The position numbers and the translations under genes were made by a program. The notes beneath the pieces were generated by a model that was not told the origin of the DNA, searched no databases, and was given only the letters and a program-made list of their open reading frames with translations. A stretch of DNA of 64,000 nucleotides from DASPRG01 sp963796125 (GTDB lineage Bacteria; Nitrospirota; Thermodesulfovibrionia; Thermodesulfovibrionales; SM23-35), in assembly GCA_963796125.1 (NCBI GenBank), contig CAWCKM010000045.1:1-64000 (forward strand), written 5' to 3'. Positions 1 through 8,556 of this stretch are shown here, piece after piece; within the stretch, counting starts at the first letter, position 1; each line of letters begins with the position of its first letter.

Positions 1-1
1 G

Positions 2-157
2 ATCCTCAGGTTAGCTAAAGAATATAACAAAACCCTCTTTCTGTCAAACAAAATTGGGGATACAGACACCGGCACAATCGGCATCAAAGCATTTGCATAT
101 TATTTGGAAAAAATTCTCCCTGTAATTCTTAGAAACCTTCTCCCCTCGCTTGACTAA
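2..157 (+). pseudogene. C-terminal fragment of an unidentified protein, PIN-toxin-like tail
   Basis: An open frame enters from the left edge and ends at 155-157, giving 51 residues. The last 18 or so residues (LEKILPVILRNL then a short tail) closely match the C-terminus of the PIN-domain protein at 44831-45304. The spacer to the next gene is also shared with that locus. The upstream residues do not obviously match, so the copy may be recombinant or belong to a related PIN protein. Because the window begins here, the full gene cannot be judged. Confidence 0.5.
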
Positions 158-175
158 AATGTAATACAATAACCC

Positions 176-490
176 ATGAAACTTTCCTGGAGAATCTCTG
201 CCTCGACTTCTCTAAAAAGACTTACATAATGGGGATTCTCAATGTTACTCCTGATTCCTTTTCTGATGGAGGCTTATACTTCGATAAGTCTACAGCAGTC
301 AAACGTGCCTTCCAGATGGTCGAAGAAGGTGCTGATATCATCGACAGAGGGGGTGAATCAACAAGGCCTGGCTCGGAGCCTATCACCATTGAGGAAGAGT
401 TAAGGCGCACAATACCTGTCATAGAGTCCCTTTCTAAAAAAACAAAAATTCCTCTTTGCATTGATACTTACAAGTCAGAAGTCCCGAAAC
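176..490 (+). pseudogene. folP: Truncated second copy of folP (dihydropteroate synthase 5' part)
   Basis: This segment copies the first third of the folP gene at 43966-44812. From the ATG at 229 it encodes MGILNVTPDSFSDGG, the pterin-binding signature start, and continues nearly identical to IPLCIDTYKSEV (about 88 residues). Similarity stops near 485 and the frame then runs into unrelated sequence. The counterpart of the folP start ATG is at 176, but a one-base loss after it breaks the frame before 229. Dihydropteroate synthase joins pterin pyrophosphate to p-aminobenzoate. This fragment lacks most of the TIM barrel and should be inactive. It looks like a partial segmental duplication, or possibly an assembly join. 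Confidence 0.8.
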
Positions 491-550
491 AAAGTAAGGC
501 AGAGGGACACTTTCCCATATTTTCCGACAAAGATTCAAAAGGAACTGGAT

Positions 551-590
551 GCCGGATCATCCGCCTGCGGCGGACCGGCATGACATTTTA
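551..590. repeat. Nested palindromic repeat (TCCGCC core)
   Basis: A TCCGCCTGCGGCGGA palindrome (560-574) sits inside an outer GCCGG/CCGGC pair (551-579) and is followed by CATGACATTTTA. The same CCGGCrTGACATTTTA tail recurs near 2870-2884 ahead of rimI. It is probably a dispersed intergenic element. Confidence 0.6.
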
Positions 591-635
591 GAGCAGTATT
601 TGGACACCTCCCATGGCGGAGTTGGAAAAGAGGGG

Positions 636-1064
636 CTACACAGCAAAACGCTCTGGTTGCTGAGGAGACTCAGCAATGGGAAGGTTAATTCCAATCATTA
701 AGCTCTGTTCCCCGCCTTTCCCCTTGAGATAATCTCCGAGAAGCCCCCTGCTGTGCTCGTCGTCATGACAGTAAATACAGAGGTTCTCCCAGTTAGAGCC
801 ATCAGATGGGTTGTTACGGCGGTTCCCGTCTTTATGGTGCACAGTAAGAAGATTCCGGTTTTTGGATTCAAACTCTCTCCCGCATTTGGCGCAGATCAAG
901 CCGTGGATTTTCAGGGATTGTTCCCTGTAATCGGAGATAACGGCTGTGCTCTCTTTTAATTCTCTGACGATTTCAGCAACGGTTTTGTTTTCTGCAGGCT
1001 TTTTCGGCTGCGGTTTTCTGATTTTTCTTCGTCTGATTCCCAAAAAACTGACCTCCTGAGACAT
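636..1064 (-). CDS. YajD-like HNH nuclease family protein
   Basis: A 142-residue protein. The middle carries an HNH zinc/ββα-metal layout: CAKCGREF (about residue 59), then LLTVHHKDGNRRNN and a second pair CIYCHDDEH. HNH proteins of this kind are nucleases or nuclease-like DNA-binding proteins; the substrate here is unknown. The N-terminus is basic (RRRKIRKPQPKK). Start choice is uncertain: the ATG at 1064 has no clear ribosome site, but an AGGAGG lies just inside the frame and is well placed for a TTG at 1043, which would remove seven residues. The gene stands alone between the folP fragment and yajQ. Confidence 0.75.
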   Translation of the reverse strand: MSQEVSFLGIRRRKIRKPQPKKPAENKTVAEIVRELKESTAVISDYREQSLKIHGLICAKCGREFESKNRNLLTVHHKDGNRRNNPSDGSNWENLCIYCHDDEHSRGLLGDYLKGKGGEQSLMIGINLPIAESPQQPERFAV

Positions 1065-1235
1065 GTAGTGAATTGATGAACAGGTGTCGCACCTTGACTT
1101 TTGACTCTGCTAAAAGGATTGAAGGGTAAAAGCCTGAACAGTATTGGGACGCATCCCATATTTTCTATGTCGGCTTTACTGTCAACGCCGGAGGGCGCAT
1201 GGGCTGGTCGGCAGGAACGGCCACGCTTGGGTCTC

Positions 1236-1734
1236 TCATCTGTAATTAATAAATTCGATATGAAAATCGAAATCTTTTTCCTTTAGTATCTTTATGACTG
1301 ACTGGAGATCGTCTATCTTCTTTGCCCTGACACGCACCTGGTCTTTCTGGATTTCAGACTGGACCTTGAGTTTCATATCCTTGATAAGCTTCACAATATC
1401 CTTGGCCTTTTCAGTAGGTATGCCCTGCTGGAGGCCTACAACCTGCCTTACCGTATCGCCTGCTGCTTTTTCGATCTTCCCGAAGTTTAAAGATTTCAGC
1501 GAGACATTTCTCTTCACGAGCTTACGCCTGGAGGATATCCGTCAGACTGTTCAGTTTGTAATTATCGTCCGAGATGAGCGTGATCTCCGCCTTGTCTTTA
1601 TCAAGATCAATGCTGCTCTTGCTTCCCTTGAAGTCAAACCGCTGACTTATTTCCTTCACAGCCTGCTGCACAGCATTCGATACTTCCTGAATATCGACTT
1701 TGCTGACAATATCAAACGAATGTTCCTCTGCCAT
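1236..1734 (-). CDS. yajQ: YajQ family nucleotide-binding protein (frameshifted)
   Basis: Two frames together give a full-length YajQ/UPF0234 protein of about 164 residues. The first (1734 to about 1522) has SFDIVSKVDIQEVSNAV and RFDFKGSKSSI. The second (to 1236) has SLKSLNFGKIE, GDTVRQVVGLQQGI and AKDIVKLIKD. Family members bind cyclic di-GMP or nucleic acid in some bacteria; the role here is not shown. The break is at about 1520, where removing one T from GCGTAAGC restores the reading LQAKLVKRNVSL. It is either a sequencing error or a recent mutation. The ATG at 1734 follows a GAGGGAAAG site. Confidence 0.88.
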
Positions 1735-1932
1735 AGGAATCTTTCCCTCACGATGAGATGATATTGTGAATTATCACCATTTTATCTTTTCAGGTCAAGT
1801 ACTTTTGTTTGAACTGGGTTTACTGCTGATTGAGGAAAAGAGAATGGTTGTTCTATTTTCTTCACAGCACAAATCATTACTGCTTCGCAGGAGTAATATT
1901 AGTCAGTCATGCGGCCGGCAAGAGAAATCAGC

Positions 1933-2776
1933 CTAAGGATTGCGGCAGAGTTCGTCAGCCTCTCTTTTCAGAGTCTTCGCAGCAGCCGTATCGAGGCCGC
2001 TTCGCTTTATGAAAATCTGTTCATCCATGTCAGCTATATCTCTTACGAGAATAATGTCATTCTTAAAGAGGATATCAAGCGAAGTCTTCTTTATTGATGA
2101 CAGAATGGTCACAGGATAAAGCTTTTTATTTTCAATCATTCTTTCAAGGCTGTTTTCATCCGGATATTTCCAGCTTACTATCTTGAGACCCACACAATTG
2201 GCGTACTTTATCGCATCTGATGTGCACCGGGTATTTGTAACAAGCCAGCCCTTATCTATCGAGACTCTGTTTTCATGATTTAATTCATAGGCCTTTTTAA
2301 TGTCCATAAATCTGGAATAGACATAGAGCGCTGTTTTGACATCGGTCGGGTTGCCTCCGTTGCTGTGATATTTACACTCTATCACACCCCCGATAGTCAT
2401 CACGAACTGCAAAAATGTCGACTTCATGTGTTACGCAATATCCCTTGAGAAACCTGTTTGTTTCGGCTGAATATCCATATGCCCTGAGTATTCCCGCAAA
2501 ATATTTTTCAAATTGATAGCCTGCAGGTCCCAGCATGTAGATAGCCTTCTTGATTGAATATCTCATGTCCGCTGTTTTGCTATACCGGCGCAACATTTTC
2601 CTGGCAATTCTAAATATATGTTTTGTACGCATCGAGGGTTTTATCTGGCTCTCGACTTTCCTTGCGATATCCATGGCAATGTCCTCTGAAGCTCCGGAAC
2701 GGATGAGTGAATCGACAAGCTTCTGTATGTTAAATTCCTCAGCCTGTCCGGATGCTTTTATAACTTCGAATGCCAT
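1933..2776 (-). CDS. ATP-cone plus PD-(D/E)XK restriction-endonuclease-like protein (frameshifted)
   Basis: The N-terminal 90 residues form an ATP-cone domain (FEVIKASGQAEEFNIQKL, then the MRYSIKKAIYMLGP region). This is followed by a restriction-endonuclease fold with EVDIFA and, after a frame break, VIECKYH. Together these give the D...ExK active-site pattern of Mrr-like nucleases. A C-terminal helix-hairpin-like tail (DEQIFIKRSGLDTAAAK) follows. The break is at about 2395-2400, where a five-G run should have four. ATP-cone/nuclease fusions are often annotated as restriction-endonuclease-like proteins; their biological role is poorly defined. No methylase or other restriction-modification partner lies nearby. 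Confidence 0.75.
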
Positions 2777-2898
2777 TCAGAATCCCGATTCTTACCTTTC
2801 ACAAATTTATGTGTAGCATATATTTTTATGGCATGTCAACGACGAAAAGAAGGTCTCTGCCTTGACTGACCGGCGTGACATTTTATGAAGATAAGATT

Positions 2899-3342
2899 TC
2901 AGAGCCTTCGCATCATCACCAGCGCATCCTCAACCGGATCGCCATAATATTTTTTTCTGATGCCTTCAACCTTAAATCCCGAAAGCTCATAAAATCTGTG
3001 TGCACTGCTACTTGAAGCCCTGACTTTAAGATACACAAAAGCGCACCCCTTTTTTTTCAATTCCCTTATTGCTTCATCCATCAGTATTGTTGCTACACCC
3101 CGCCTCCTGTAATCAGGATGAACGGCAAGGTTCAGGATATGGGATTCATGAAGATGGTAGCTTACACAGATGTATCCGATAATGTTTCCATCAAAAACAG
3201 CAATGTTTGATAATGCATCCTTTTTATACAGCTCATTGAGAAAATCCTGTTCGGACCAGGGAGTAGCGAAGGAAATCTCTTCAATTTCCAATACGGCAGG
3301 GATATCATCTTCCCGCATATTACGGATAATCAGCTTAAGCAT
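2899..3342 (-). CDS. rimI: Ribosomal-protein-alanine N-acetyltransferase
   Basis: A 147-residue GNAT acetyltransferase of normal RimI length. It shows the acetyl-CoA-binding P-loop pattern VHPDYRRRGVATILM and the C-terminal RASSSSAHRFYELSGF and RKKYYGDPVEDALVM segments typical of RimI. Family members acetylate the N-terminal alanine of ribosomal protein S18 and related substrates in the cytoplasm. The ATG at 3342 has AGGA eight bases upstream. It is usually near tsaB/tsaD; neither is present here, so specificity is inferred from sequence alone. Confidence 0.88.
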   Translation of the reverse strand: MLKLIIRNMREDDIPAVLEIEEISFATPWSEQDFLNELYKKDALSNIAVFDGNIIGYICVSYHLHESHILNLAVHPDYRRRGVATILMDEAIRELKKKGCAFVYLKVRASSSSAHRFYELSGFKVEGIRKKYYGDPVEDALVMMRRL

Positions 3343-3449
3343 GCAGATTCCTGATACCTTTCTTTAGCTTTCATCATAGAATAATCCTGGTTAAAATGTC
3401 AGGCTGAATTAGAAAAAATGGCATGTGCAAATTTTTAAGATGTGGGGAG

Positions 3450-3487
3450 AGGGCTACCTTATTATTGAAGGGGTAAAGGTAGCCCTT
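3450..3487. repeat. 11-bp perfect inverted repeat between rimI and the LOG gene
   Basis: AGGGCTACCTT at 3450-3460 pairs exactly with AAGGTAGCCCT at 3476-3486 across a 15-base loop. No T-run follows on either strand, so it is a weak terminator candidate. It lies downstream of the leftward LOG gene. Confidence 0.5.
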
Positions 3488-3600
3488 AATGGGGTAATGT
3501 GAAAAGAAAGGATACTAAAATTTTTGAATTTTGTCAATCGAAGAAGACAGGAATCACTGTGAGCAATGTTCTCCGCCGCAGAGATGAAGAAACTCTTTTG

Positions 3601-4323
3601 CTAAAAGCTTCCCCGCGAGAGACGGCCGATGATGCGAATGGCGTCTTCAACCGTATTTGCTCCCTGAATGAAATCCATGTCTTCGTTGCTGATGGTGCCC
3701 TCGGCCAGCATTGTGTCGTGCATGAAACGGCGGAGATGGTCCCAAAAGTCCCTGACCATACCTACGACCGGGAAGCGCTCAAGTTTTCCGGTCTGAGCGA
3801 GTGTAATCACTTCGAAAGCCTCATCAAGCGTGCCGAAACCACCCGGCATGACGACAAAGGCCGAGGAGTATTTTACAAGCATCACCTTGCGCACGAAAAA
3901 GTGCTCAAATTCGATGAACTTGTCGAGGTATGGATTTGGCTTCTGCTCAAAGGGAAGCGTGATATTGCAACCGAGACTGAGACCCCCGCCCTCTTTGGCG
4001 CCCCGGTTTGCAGCTTCCATGATCCCAGGTCCGCCTCCGGTCATGACCGCATAGCCTGCATTGGCAAGCGCCCGTCCAAGCTCGCGTGCCAGCTCATAGT
4101 AGCGGTGTCTTTCCGGAAAGCGCGCCGACCCAAAAACAGTGACACAGGGGCCATCAAACTCGAAACTCTCGAAGCCGTGCAGGAACTCAAGAAAAAATCT
4201 CACCGCACTCTCGAGATCTTCACCGCGTTTCCGGCGGCCTGAGAGAAAGAGTTTCTCTGCGCCTACGACCTGACTGAGCAGCGAAGAAGATTCTATGATT
4301 TCAGACAATCTTTTGTTAATCAT
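3601..4323 (-). CDS. LOG family / Rossmann-fold TIGR00730 protein
   Basis: A 240-residue protein with the two LOG signatures: GGGPGIMEAANRGA and MPGGFGTLDEAFE. LOG proteins hydrolyse nucleoside 5'-monophosphates such as AMP or cytokinin ribotides to free the base; older annotations call them lysine decarboxylases. The conserved R and E of the PGGxGTxxE motif are present. The ATG at 4323 has GGAG seven bases upstream. Codons here are visibly more GC-rich than in neighbouring genes, which suggests a different recent history, possibly transfer. Confidence 0.88.
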   Translation of the reverse strand: MINKRLSEIIESSSLLSQVVGAEKLFLSGRRKRGEDLESAVRFFLEFLHGFESFEFDGPCVTVFGSARFPERHRYYELARELGRALANAGYAVMTGGGPGIMEAANRGAKEGGGLSLGCNITLPFEQKPNPYLDKFIEFEHFFVRKVMLVKYSSAFVVMPGGFGTLDEAFEVITLAQTGKLERFPVVGMVRDFWDHLRRFMHDTMLAEGTISNEDMDFIQGANTVEDAIRIIGRLSRGSF

Positions 4324-4338
4324 AACGTGCTCCTTGTT

Positions 4339-4372
4339 GTCACCCTGAGCCTGTCGAAGGGCTCACCATGAC
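4339..4372. repeat. Dispersed CACCCTGAGCCTGTCGAAGGG-type repeat
   Basis: A short intergenic unit with GAGCC/GGGCTC arms around TGTCGAA, between the LOG gene and glgP. This motif is a common dispersed spacer repeat in many bacterial genomes. Here it might also act as a hairpin after glgP. Confidence 0.45.
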
Positions 4373-4374
4373 GG

Positions 4375-6879
4375 TTATGAATTCTCAAGGTCGATTTTCA
4401 GAGGTACGGCATGCCATATTTTTTCGCAGTACTCGCTGATGGATCGGTCCGATGAGAACTTTCCCATCCGTGCCACAGTGAGGATTGACATCTTCGTCCA
4501 CTTTTCCTGATCTCTGAATGCCATGCTTACGCGTTCCTGGCACTCAATATACGATTGATAATCAGCAAGTACCATGTATTCATCGCGACAAAGCAGAGAG
4601 TCAATTAGCGGCTTGAACAGGTTTACGTCACTCCTGAAAAAGAATCCGGAACTAATGAGATCGATTGCTTCTTTCAGATCTGGATTTGCATTATAGTAAA
4701 CCATAGGATTATAGCCAAAAGATTTCATATTGTGGATTTCTTCGGCAGTCAAACCAAAGAGGAAGAAATTTTCAGCTCCTACTTCTTTACGTATTTCGAG
4801 GTTCGTTCCGTTGAATGTTCCTATCGTCAATGCTCCGTTCATAGAGAATTTCATGTTCCCTGTTCCTGATGCCTCTCTTCCGGCTGTGGAGATCTGTTCT
4901 GAGACATCAGCAGCCGGATAAAGCCTTTGACCATTTTTCACATTTAAGTTGGGAAAGAAAACAATTTTCAGGCGACCTGCCACGTCCGGATCATTGTTCA
5001 CCACTTCGGCAATGGAATTAATCAGTTTTATGATGAGATTTGCCATGGGATAGCCAGGTGATGCTTTTCCCCCAAAGATGAATGTGCGGGGAGTGATATC
5101 TAACTGTGGATTTTTCTTAATCCTGTTATAGAGCGTGATTATGTGAAGAACGTTGAGATGCTGGCGCTTGTGTTCATGGAAACGCTTCATCTGTATATCA
5201 AAGAGAGTGTCAGGATTCAGGGAAATTCCTGTTCGGTTATGAATGAACCTGGCGAGATTACATTTGTTCTCATACTTTACCTGTTGCCACTTTTTTATAA
5301 AGTCTGTATCATCGGCAAAGGGTTCAAGCCGTTTGAGTTCTTTCAGTTGACTAATCCAGCGGTCTCCAATTGTATTTGTGATGAGTTCAGAGAGCCCTGG
5401 ATTGCTAAGTACAATCCAGCGCCGCGGTGTTACTCCAATGGTTAGATTGAGAAACCTCTCAGGATATAGTTCATAAAGGTCGGGGAATAATGTCTCCTTC
5501 AGCAGCGAGGAATGGATTTCTGTAACCCCGTTGATTGCGTGGCTTCCCAGGCTTGCAAGATGAGCCATCCTGATATATTTCTGATCACTCTCGTCGATGA
5601 GAGAGAGACGGGTGAGCTTGTCATTATTGTCAGGATACTTTAACCAAATCTCGTCAAGGAATCGCCGGTTAATCTCATAGATAATTTCAAGGTGTCTCGG
5701 GAGAATACCTTCAAACAGGGAAAGGGGCCACTTCTCGAGGGCTTCAGGCAAGATTGCATGGATTGTATATGAAAAGGTATTTTGTGTTATATACCATGCC
5801 TTGTCCCAACTGACCAGATGTTCATCCAAAAGGAGTCGCATCAGCTCTGCCACAGCGATTGCGGTACTGGTATCATTCAGTTGCACAGCAAAGGAGGTTG
5901 AGAAGGTGGAGATGTTTTTCCAGCGCAAGAGGTGCAGGCGGATCATGTCCTGGAGAGCGCAGGACACAAAGAAATACTGTTGAGCAAGCCGTAACTGTTT
6001 GCCAACGTATGGCTCGTCATCTGGATAAAGGATCTTACAGATCGATTCCGAGGCGATCTTCTCGTTGACTGCTCCAAAGTAATCACCGGTCTTGAATGCC
6101 TCATAATCAAAAGACTCAGTGGCCTCGGATTTCCAAAGACGCAACAGGTTTGTTGTGCCAACTTTATATCCGGATAGGGGAATATCATACGCAGTCCCTG
6201 TAATAGAAAACTTGGGAATCCAGCGCACCCGGAAACAGTCCTGCTCATCATAATACGATTCGGTGCGGCCGCCGAGACTAACATGGTAAGTAATATCGGG
6301 GCGTGGAATCTCCCATGGGTTACCAGGGCGAAGCCACTTATCAGTCATTGCAATCTGCCAACCGTCGCGAATTTCCTGCTCAAAGGCGCCAAATTCATAG
6401 CGAATACCATACCCTATTGCAGGAATCTCGAGCGTTGCAAGTGAATCCATGTAGCAGGCTGCGAGCCTCCCAATGCCACTATTTCCAAGCCCGGGCTCTT
6501 TCTCCTGGTCGGTTAGTTCGTGTAAATTAAGACCTAACTCTTTTACAGCCTGAAAGACCTTATCATAGATGCCGAGGTTGATGAGGTTGATTCCGAGTTG
6601 TGGCCCCATGAGAAACTCTGAAGACAAATAAGCAATGACCGTTAGATCTTCTGTAAAGTTCTGAAGAGTTTTGATCCATCGTTGTATCATCCTGTCACGG
6701 ACGGTATACGCAAGCGCCAGGTACCAGTCGTTCTGCGTTGCGGTAAGAGGGGCCTTCGCAAGGTGAAAGTAAAGATTATCAAGCACGGATCGCTTGATCG
6801 CTTCCACGCTTAGCCCGGTGCGGATATCATCACGCTGTTCCCGTGAAGGTGTATGTTTTACTTTCCTCTTTTTCTGCAT
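4375..6879 (-). CDS. glgP: Glycogen/alpha-glucan phosphorylase
   Basis: An intact 834-residue GT35 enzyme that releases glucose 1-phosphate from alpha-1,4-glucans using pyridoxal phosphate. The PLP-lysine segment EASGTGNMKFSMNGA lies near residue 670, and GNSGIGRLAACYMDS and TPRRWIVLSNP are also present. Length and order match bacterial GlgP/MalP. The frame is unbroken over 2.5 kb, unlike many genes here. It is divergent from lpxK across 100 bases that hold both promoters. A likely source of substrate-degrading partners is the alpha-amylase at 50.3-51.7 kb, but no other glycogen gene is adjacent. Confidence 0.95.
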   Translation of the reverse strand: MQKKRKVKHTPSREQRDDIRTGLSVEAIKRSVLDNLYFHLAKAPLTATQNDWYLALAYTVRDRMIQRWIKTLQNFTEDLTVIAYLSSEFLMGPQLGINLINLGIYDKVFQAVKELGLNLHELTDQEKEPGLGNSGIGRLAACYMDSLATLEIPAIGYGIRYEFGAFEQEIRDGWQIAMTDKWLRPGNPWEIPRPDITYHVSLGGRTESYYDEQDCFRVRWIPKFSITGTAYDIPLSGYKVGTTNLLRLWKSEATESFDYEAFKTGDYFGAVNEKIASESICKILYPDDEPYVGKQLRLAQQYFFVSCALQDMIRLHLLRWKNISTFSTSFAVQLNDTSTAIAVAELMRLLLDEHLVSWDKAWYITQNTFSYTIHAILPEALEKWPLSLFEGILPRHLEIIYEINRRFLDEIWLKYPDNNDKLTRLSLIDESDQKYIRMAHLASLGSHAINGVTEIHSSLLKETLFPDLYELYPERFLNLTIGVTPRRWIVLSNPGLSELITNTIGDRWISQLKELKRLEPFADDTDFIKKWQQVKYENKCNLARFIHNRTGISLNPDTLFDIQMKRFHEHKRQHLNVLHIITLYNRIKKNPQLDITPRTFIFGGKASPGYPMANLIIKLINSIAEVVNNDPDVAGRLKIVFFPNLNVKNGQRLYPAADVSEQISTAGREASGTGNMKFSMNGALTIGTFNGTNLEIRKEVGAENFFLFGLTAEEIHNMKSFGYNPMVYYNANPDLKEAIDLISSGFFFRSDVNLFKPLIDSLLCRDEYMVLADYQSYIECQERVSMAFRDQEKWTKMSILTVARMGKFSSDRSISEYCEKIWHAVPLKIDLENS

Positions 6880-6981
6880 AGCATATCCAAATTATTTATG
6901 ACTTACATTATATCTCTTTTCAATAAAACGTAGCTTCTGAAATTCGATAATATATAATTGAAGGAAGACTCAAGGAAACAC

Positions 6982-8064
6982 ATGACCATTATAGAAGGTC
7001 TCTACTATATAGGTTATTCAATAAAAAAACAGCAGGCCCTGAAGCATCAGAAAAAGCTTCCCTGCAGAGTATTCAGTATCGGCAATCTAACCGTTGGGGG
7101 AACAGGCAAGACACCTGCTACGATTGCGGTTGCAGAAGAGGCAAAAAAACGGGGCCTGATGCCGTGTATTCTGACGAGAGGCTATAAGGGAAGCCGGCAG
7201 GGGACCTGTTTTGTAAGCAAGGGGGACAAGCCTCTCTTGAACGAAGAAGAAGCAGGAGACGAACCAATACTTATGGCTGAGCGATTGAAAGGCGTACCTG
7301 TTATAAAGGGTGCAGACAGATACGAAGCAGGTAAGTTCGCTCTTGGCTCTCTGCCTGAAGCTCTTCGTCCTGATGTTTTTATTCTTGACGATGGGTTTCA
7401 GCACTGGAAGCTTTTCAGGGATAAAGACGTACTGCTCATTGACGGGACAAATCCCTTTGGAAATAGAAGGCTCCTGCCTCTTGGTCCGCTAAGAGAACCC
7501 CTGAATGCAATCGCCAGGGCCGACATTATTGTTATAACAAAGGCAGACAAATCAGTCAGGAGTCAAGAGTCAGGAGTCCCCCCCACCCAGCCCTCCCCCT
7601 CGAGGGGGGAGGGTAAGGGAGGGGGTGACAGAAGTCATCAGTCAATCAAGAGTCTTATTGAAGAAATAAGGCGATATAATGCAAAAGCCCCTCTGTTTTT
7701 TGCTGAACACAGACCGTCGAAATTTATAACAGCAACAGGGGATGTTTTTCCTCTTGAATGGGCGAGAGGAAAGAATTGTTTTGGTTTCTCAGGCATAGGT
7801 AATCCAGCATCGTTCAAAGAGACTCTTTTGACAGCAGGCTTACAGGTGAAAGGATTTAAATCTTACAGAGATCATTACAGATATAATGCAGGGGATCTGG
7901 AAAAGATTACGGAAGATGCAGAGAAAACCGGTGCCGACTGGATTGCCACAACAGAAAAAGATATAATGAGACTCAAGAAACTGGATATGCCCAGGAAGCT
8001 TGTTGCGCTTGCAATTGAATTTAGGGTTGATGAAAGATTTTATGAGGAGGTTTTCACAAAATAG
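6982..8064 (+). CDS. lpxK: Tetraacyldisaccharide 4'-kinase (lipid A), with an in-frame repeat insertion
   Basis: LpxK phosphorylates the lipid A disaccharide precursor at the inner membrane. The Walker A loop GNLTVGGTGKTPATI lies near residue 40 and LTRGYKG and ILDDGFQHW follow, as in the family. The open frame begins at a TTG (6958), but the ATG at 6982 has AAGGA six bases upstream and is preferred. Between VITKADK and the IEEIRRYNAKAP segment there is an extra stretch of about 30 residues rich in P, S, R and G, coded by a palindromic repeat (7578-7627). The frame stays open through it, so the protein may be functional with a surface loop. Confidence 0.9.
   Translation: MTIIEGLYYIGYSIKKQQALKHQKKLPCRVFSIGNLTVGGTGKTPATIAVAEEAKKRGLMPCILTRGYKGSRQGTCFVSKGDKPLLNEEEAGDEPILMAERLKGVPVIKGADRYEAGKFALGSLPEALRPDVFILDDGFQHWKLFRDKDVLLIDGTNPFGNRRLLPLGPLREPLNAIARADIIVITKADKSVRSQESGVPPTQPSPSRGEGKGGGDRSHQSIKSLIEEIRRYNAKAPLFFAEHRPSKFITATGDVFPLEWARGKNCFGFSGIGNPASFKETLLTAGLQVKGFKSYRDHYRYNAGDLEKITEDAEKTGADWIATTEKDIMRLKKLDMPRKLVALAIEFRVDERFYEEVFTK
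7578..7627. repeat. C/G-rich palindromic element inside lpxK
   Basis: The core CCCTCCCCCTCGAGGGGGGAGGG (about 7591-7613) is a near-perfect palindrome flanked by C-rich left and G-rich right arms. It is preceded by short direct repeats of GTCAGGAGTCA. Translated in frame it gives PPTQPSPSRGEGKGGG. Similar elements occur at 15166, 15235, 16956, 25571, 28373, 39149 and 61671. Confidence 0.85.
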
Positions 8065-8160
8065 TAAGTTGGAAATAAGAAGTAAGAAATTGGAACTGAA
8101 GAAATTCATAACTTCTCACTTCTCATTTCTCACTTAATTTTATTTTTATTGGGGGATTAA

Positions 8161-8553
8161 ATGGTCAGGTATATCAATGTGAAAAGTAAATCAAGGGTTG
8201 AATTTATTGATGTTACCGGAATGGTTCAGGAGACTGTGAAAGAAGCAGGTGTCCAGGACGGTATCTGCTATCTGTATGTTCCTCATACCACTGCGGGTAT
8301 CACCATTAATGAGGGCGCTGATCCGAGCGTGCAGCGTGACATACAGAATACCCTCAGCAGGCTTATACCGCAGGATGTGAATTATTTTCACAGGGAAGGT
8401 AATGCTGATGCCCACATAAAATCGACTATTGTCGGCACTTCTGTTCACGTGATTGTCGAGGGGGGTAAGCTCCTCCTGGGGACATGGCAGTCTATATTTT
8501 TCTGTGAGTTTGATGGACCGAGACACAGAAGGATAGCAATCAAGTTTGCATAA
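8161..8553 (+). CDS. yjbQ: YjbQ/UPF0047 family protein
   Basis: A 130-residue single-domain protein with the UPF0047 signatures VPHTTAGITINEGADPSV and AHIKSTIVGTSVHVIVEGGKL, LGTWQSIFFCEFDGPR. The conserved histidines form a metal-type pocket in structures of the family; weak thiamin phosphate synthase activity has been reported for some members, and the true role is unsettled. The ATG follows GGGGG by eight bases. The gene after it starts three bases past the stop, so the two are likely co-transcribed and coupled. Confidence 0.9.
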   Translation: MVRYINVKSKSRVEFIDVTGMVQETVKEAGVQDGICYLYVPHTTAGITINEGADPSVQRDIQNTLSRLIPQDVNYFHREGNADAHIKSTIVGTSVHVIVEGGKLLLGTWQSIFFCEFDGPRHRRIAIKFA

Positions 8554-8556
8554 TCA

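Noticed and set aside
3499..4242. 247-codon plus-strand open frame
   Set aside because: It lies opposite the LOG gene, whose motifs are clear; the plus-strand product has no family-like pattern.
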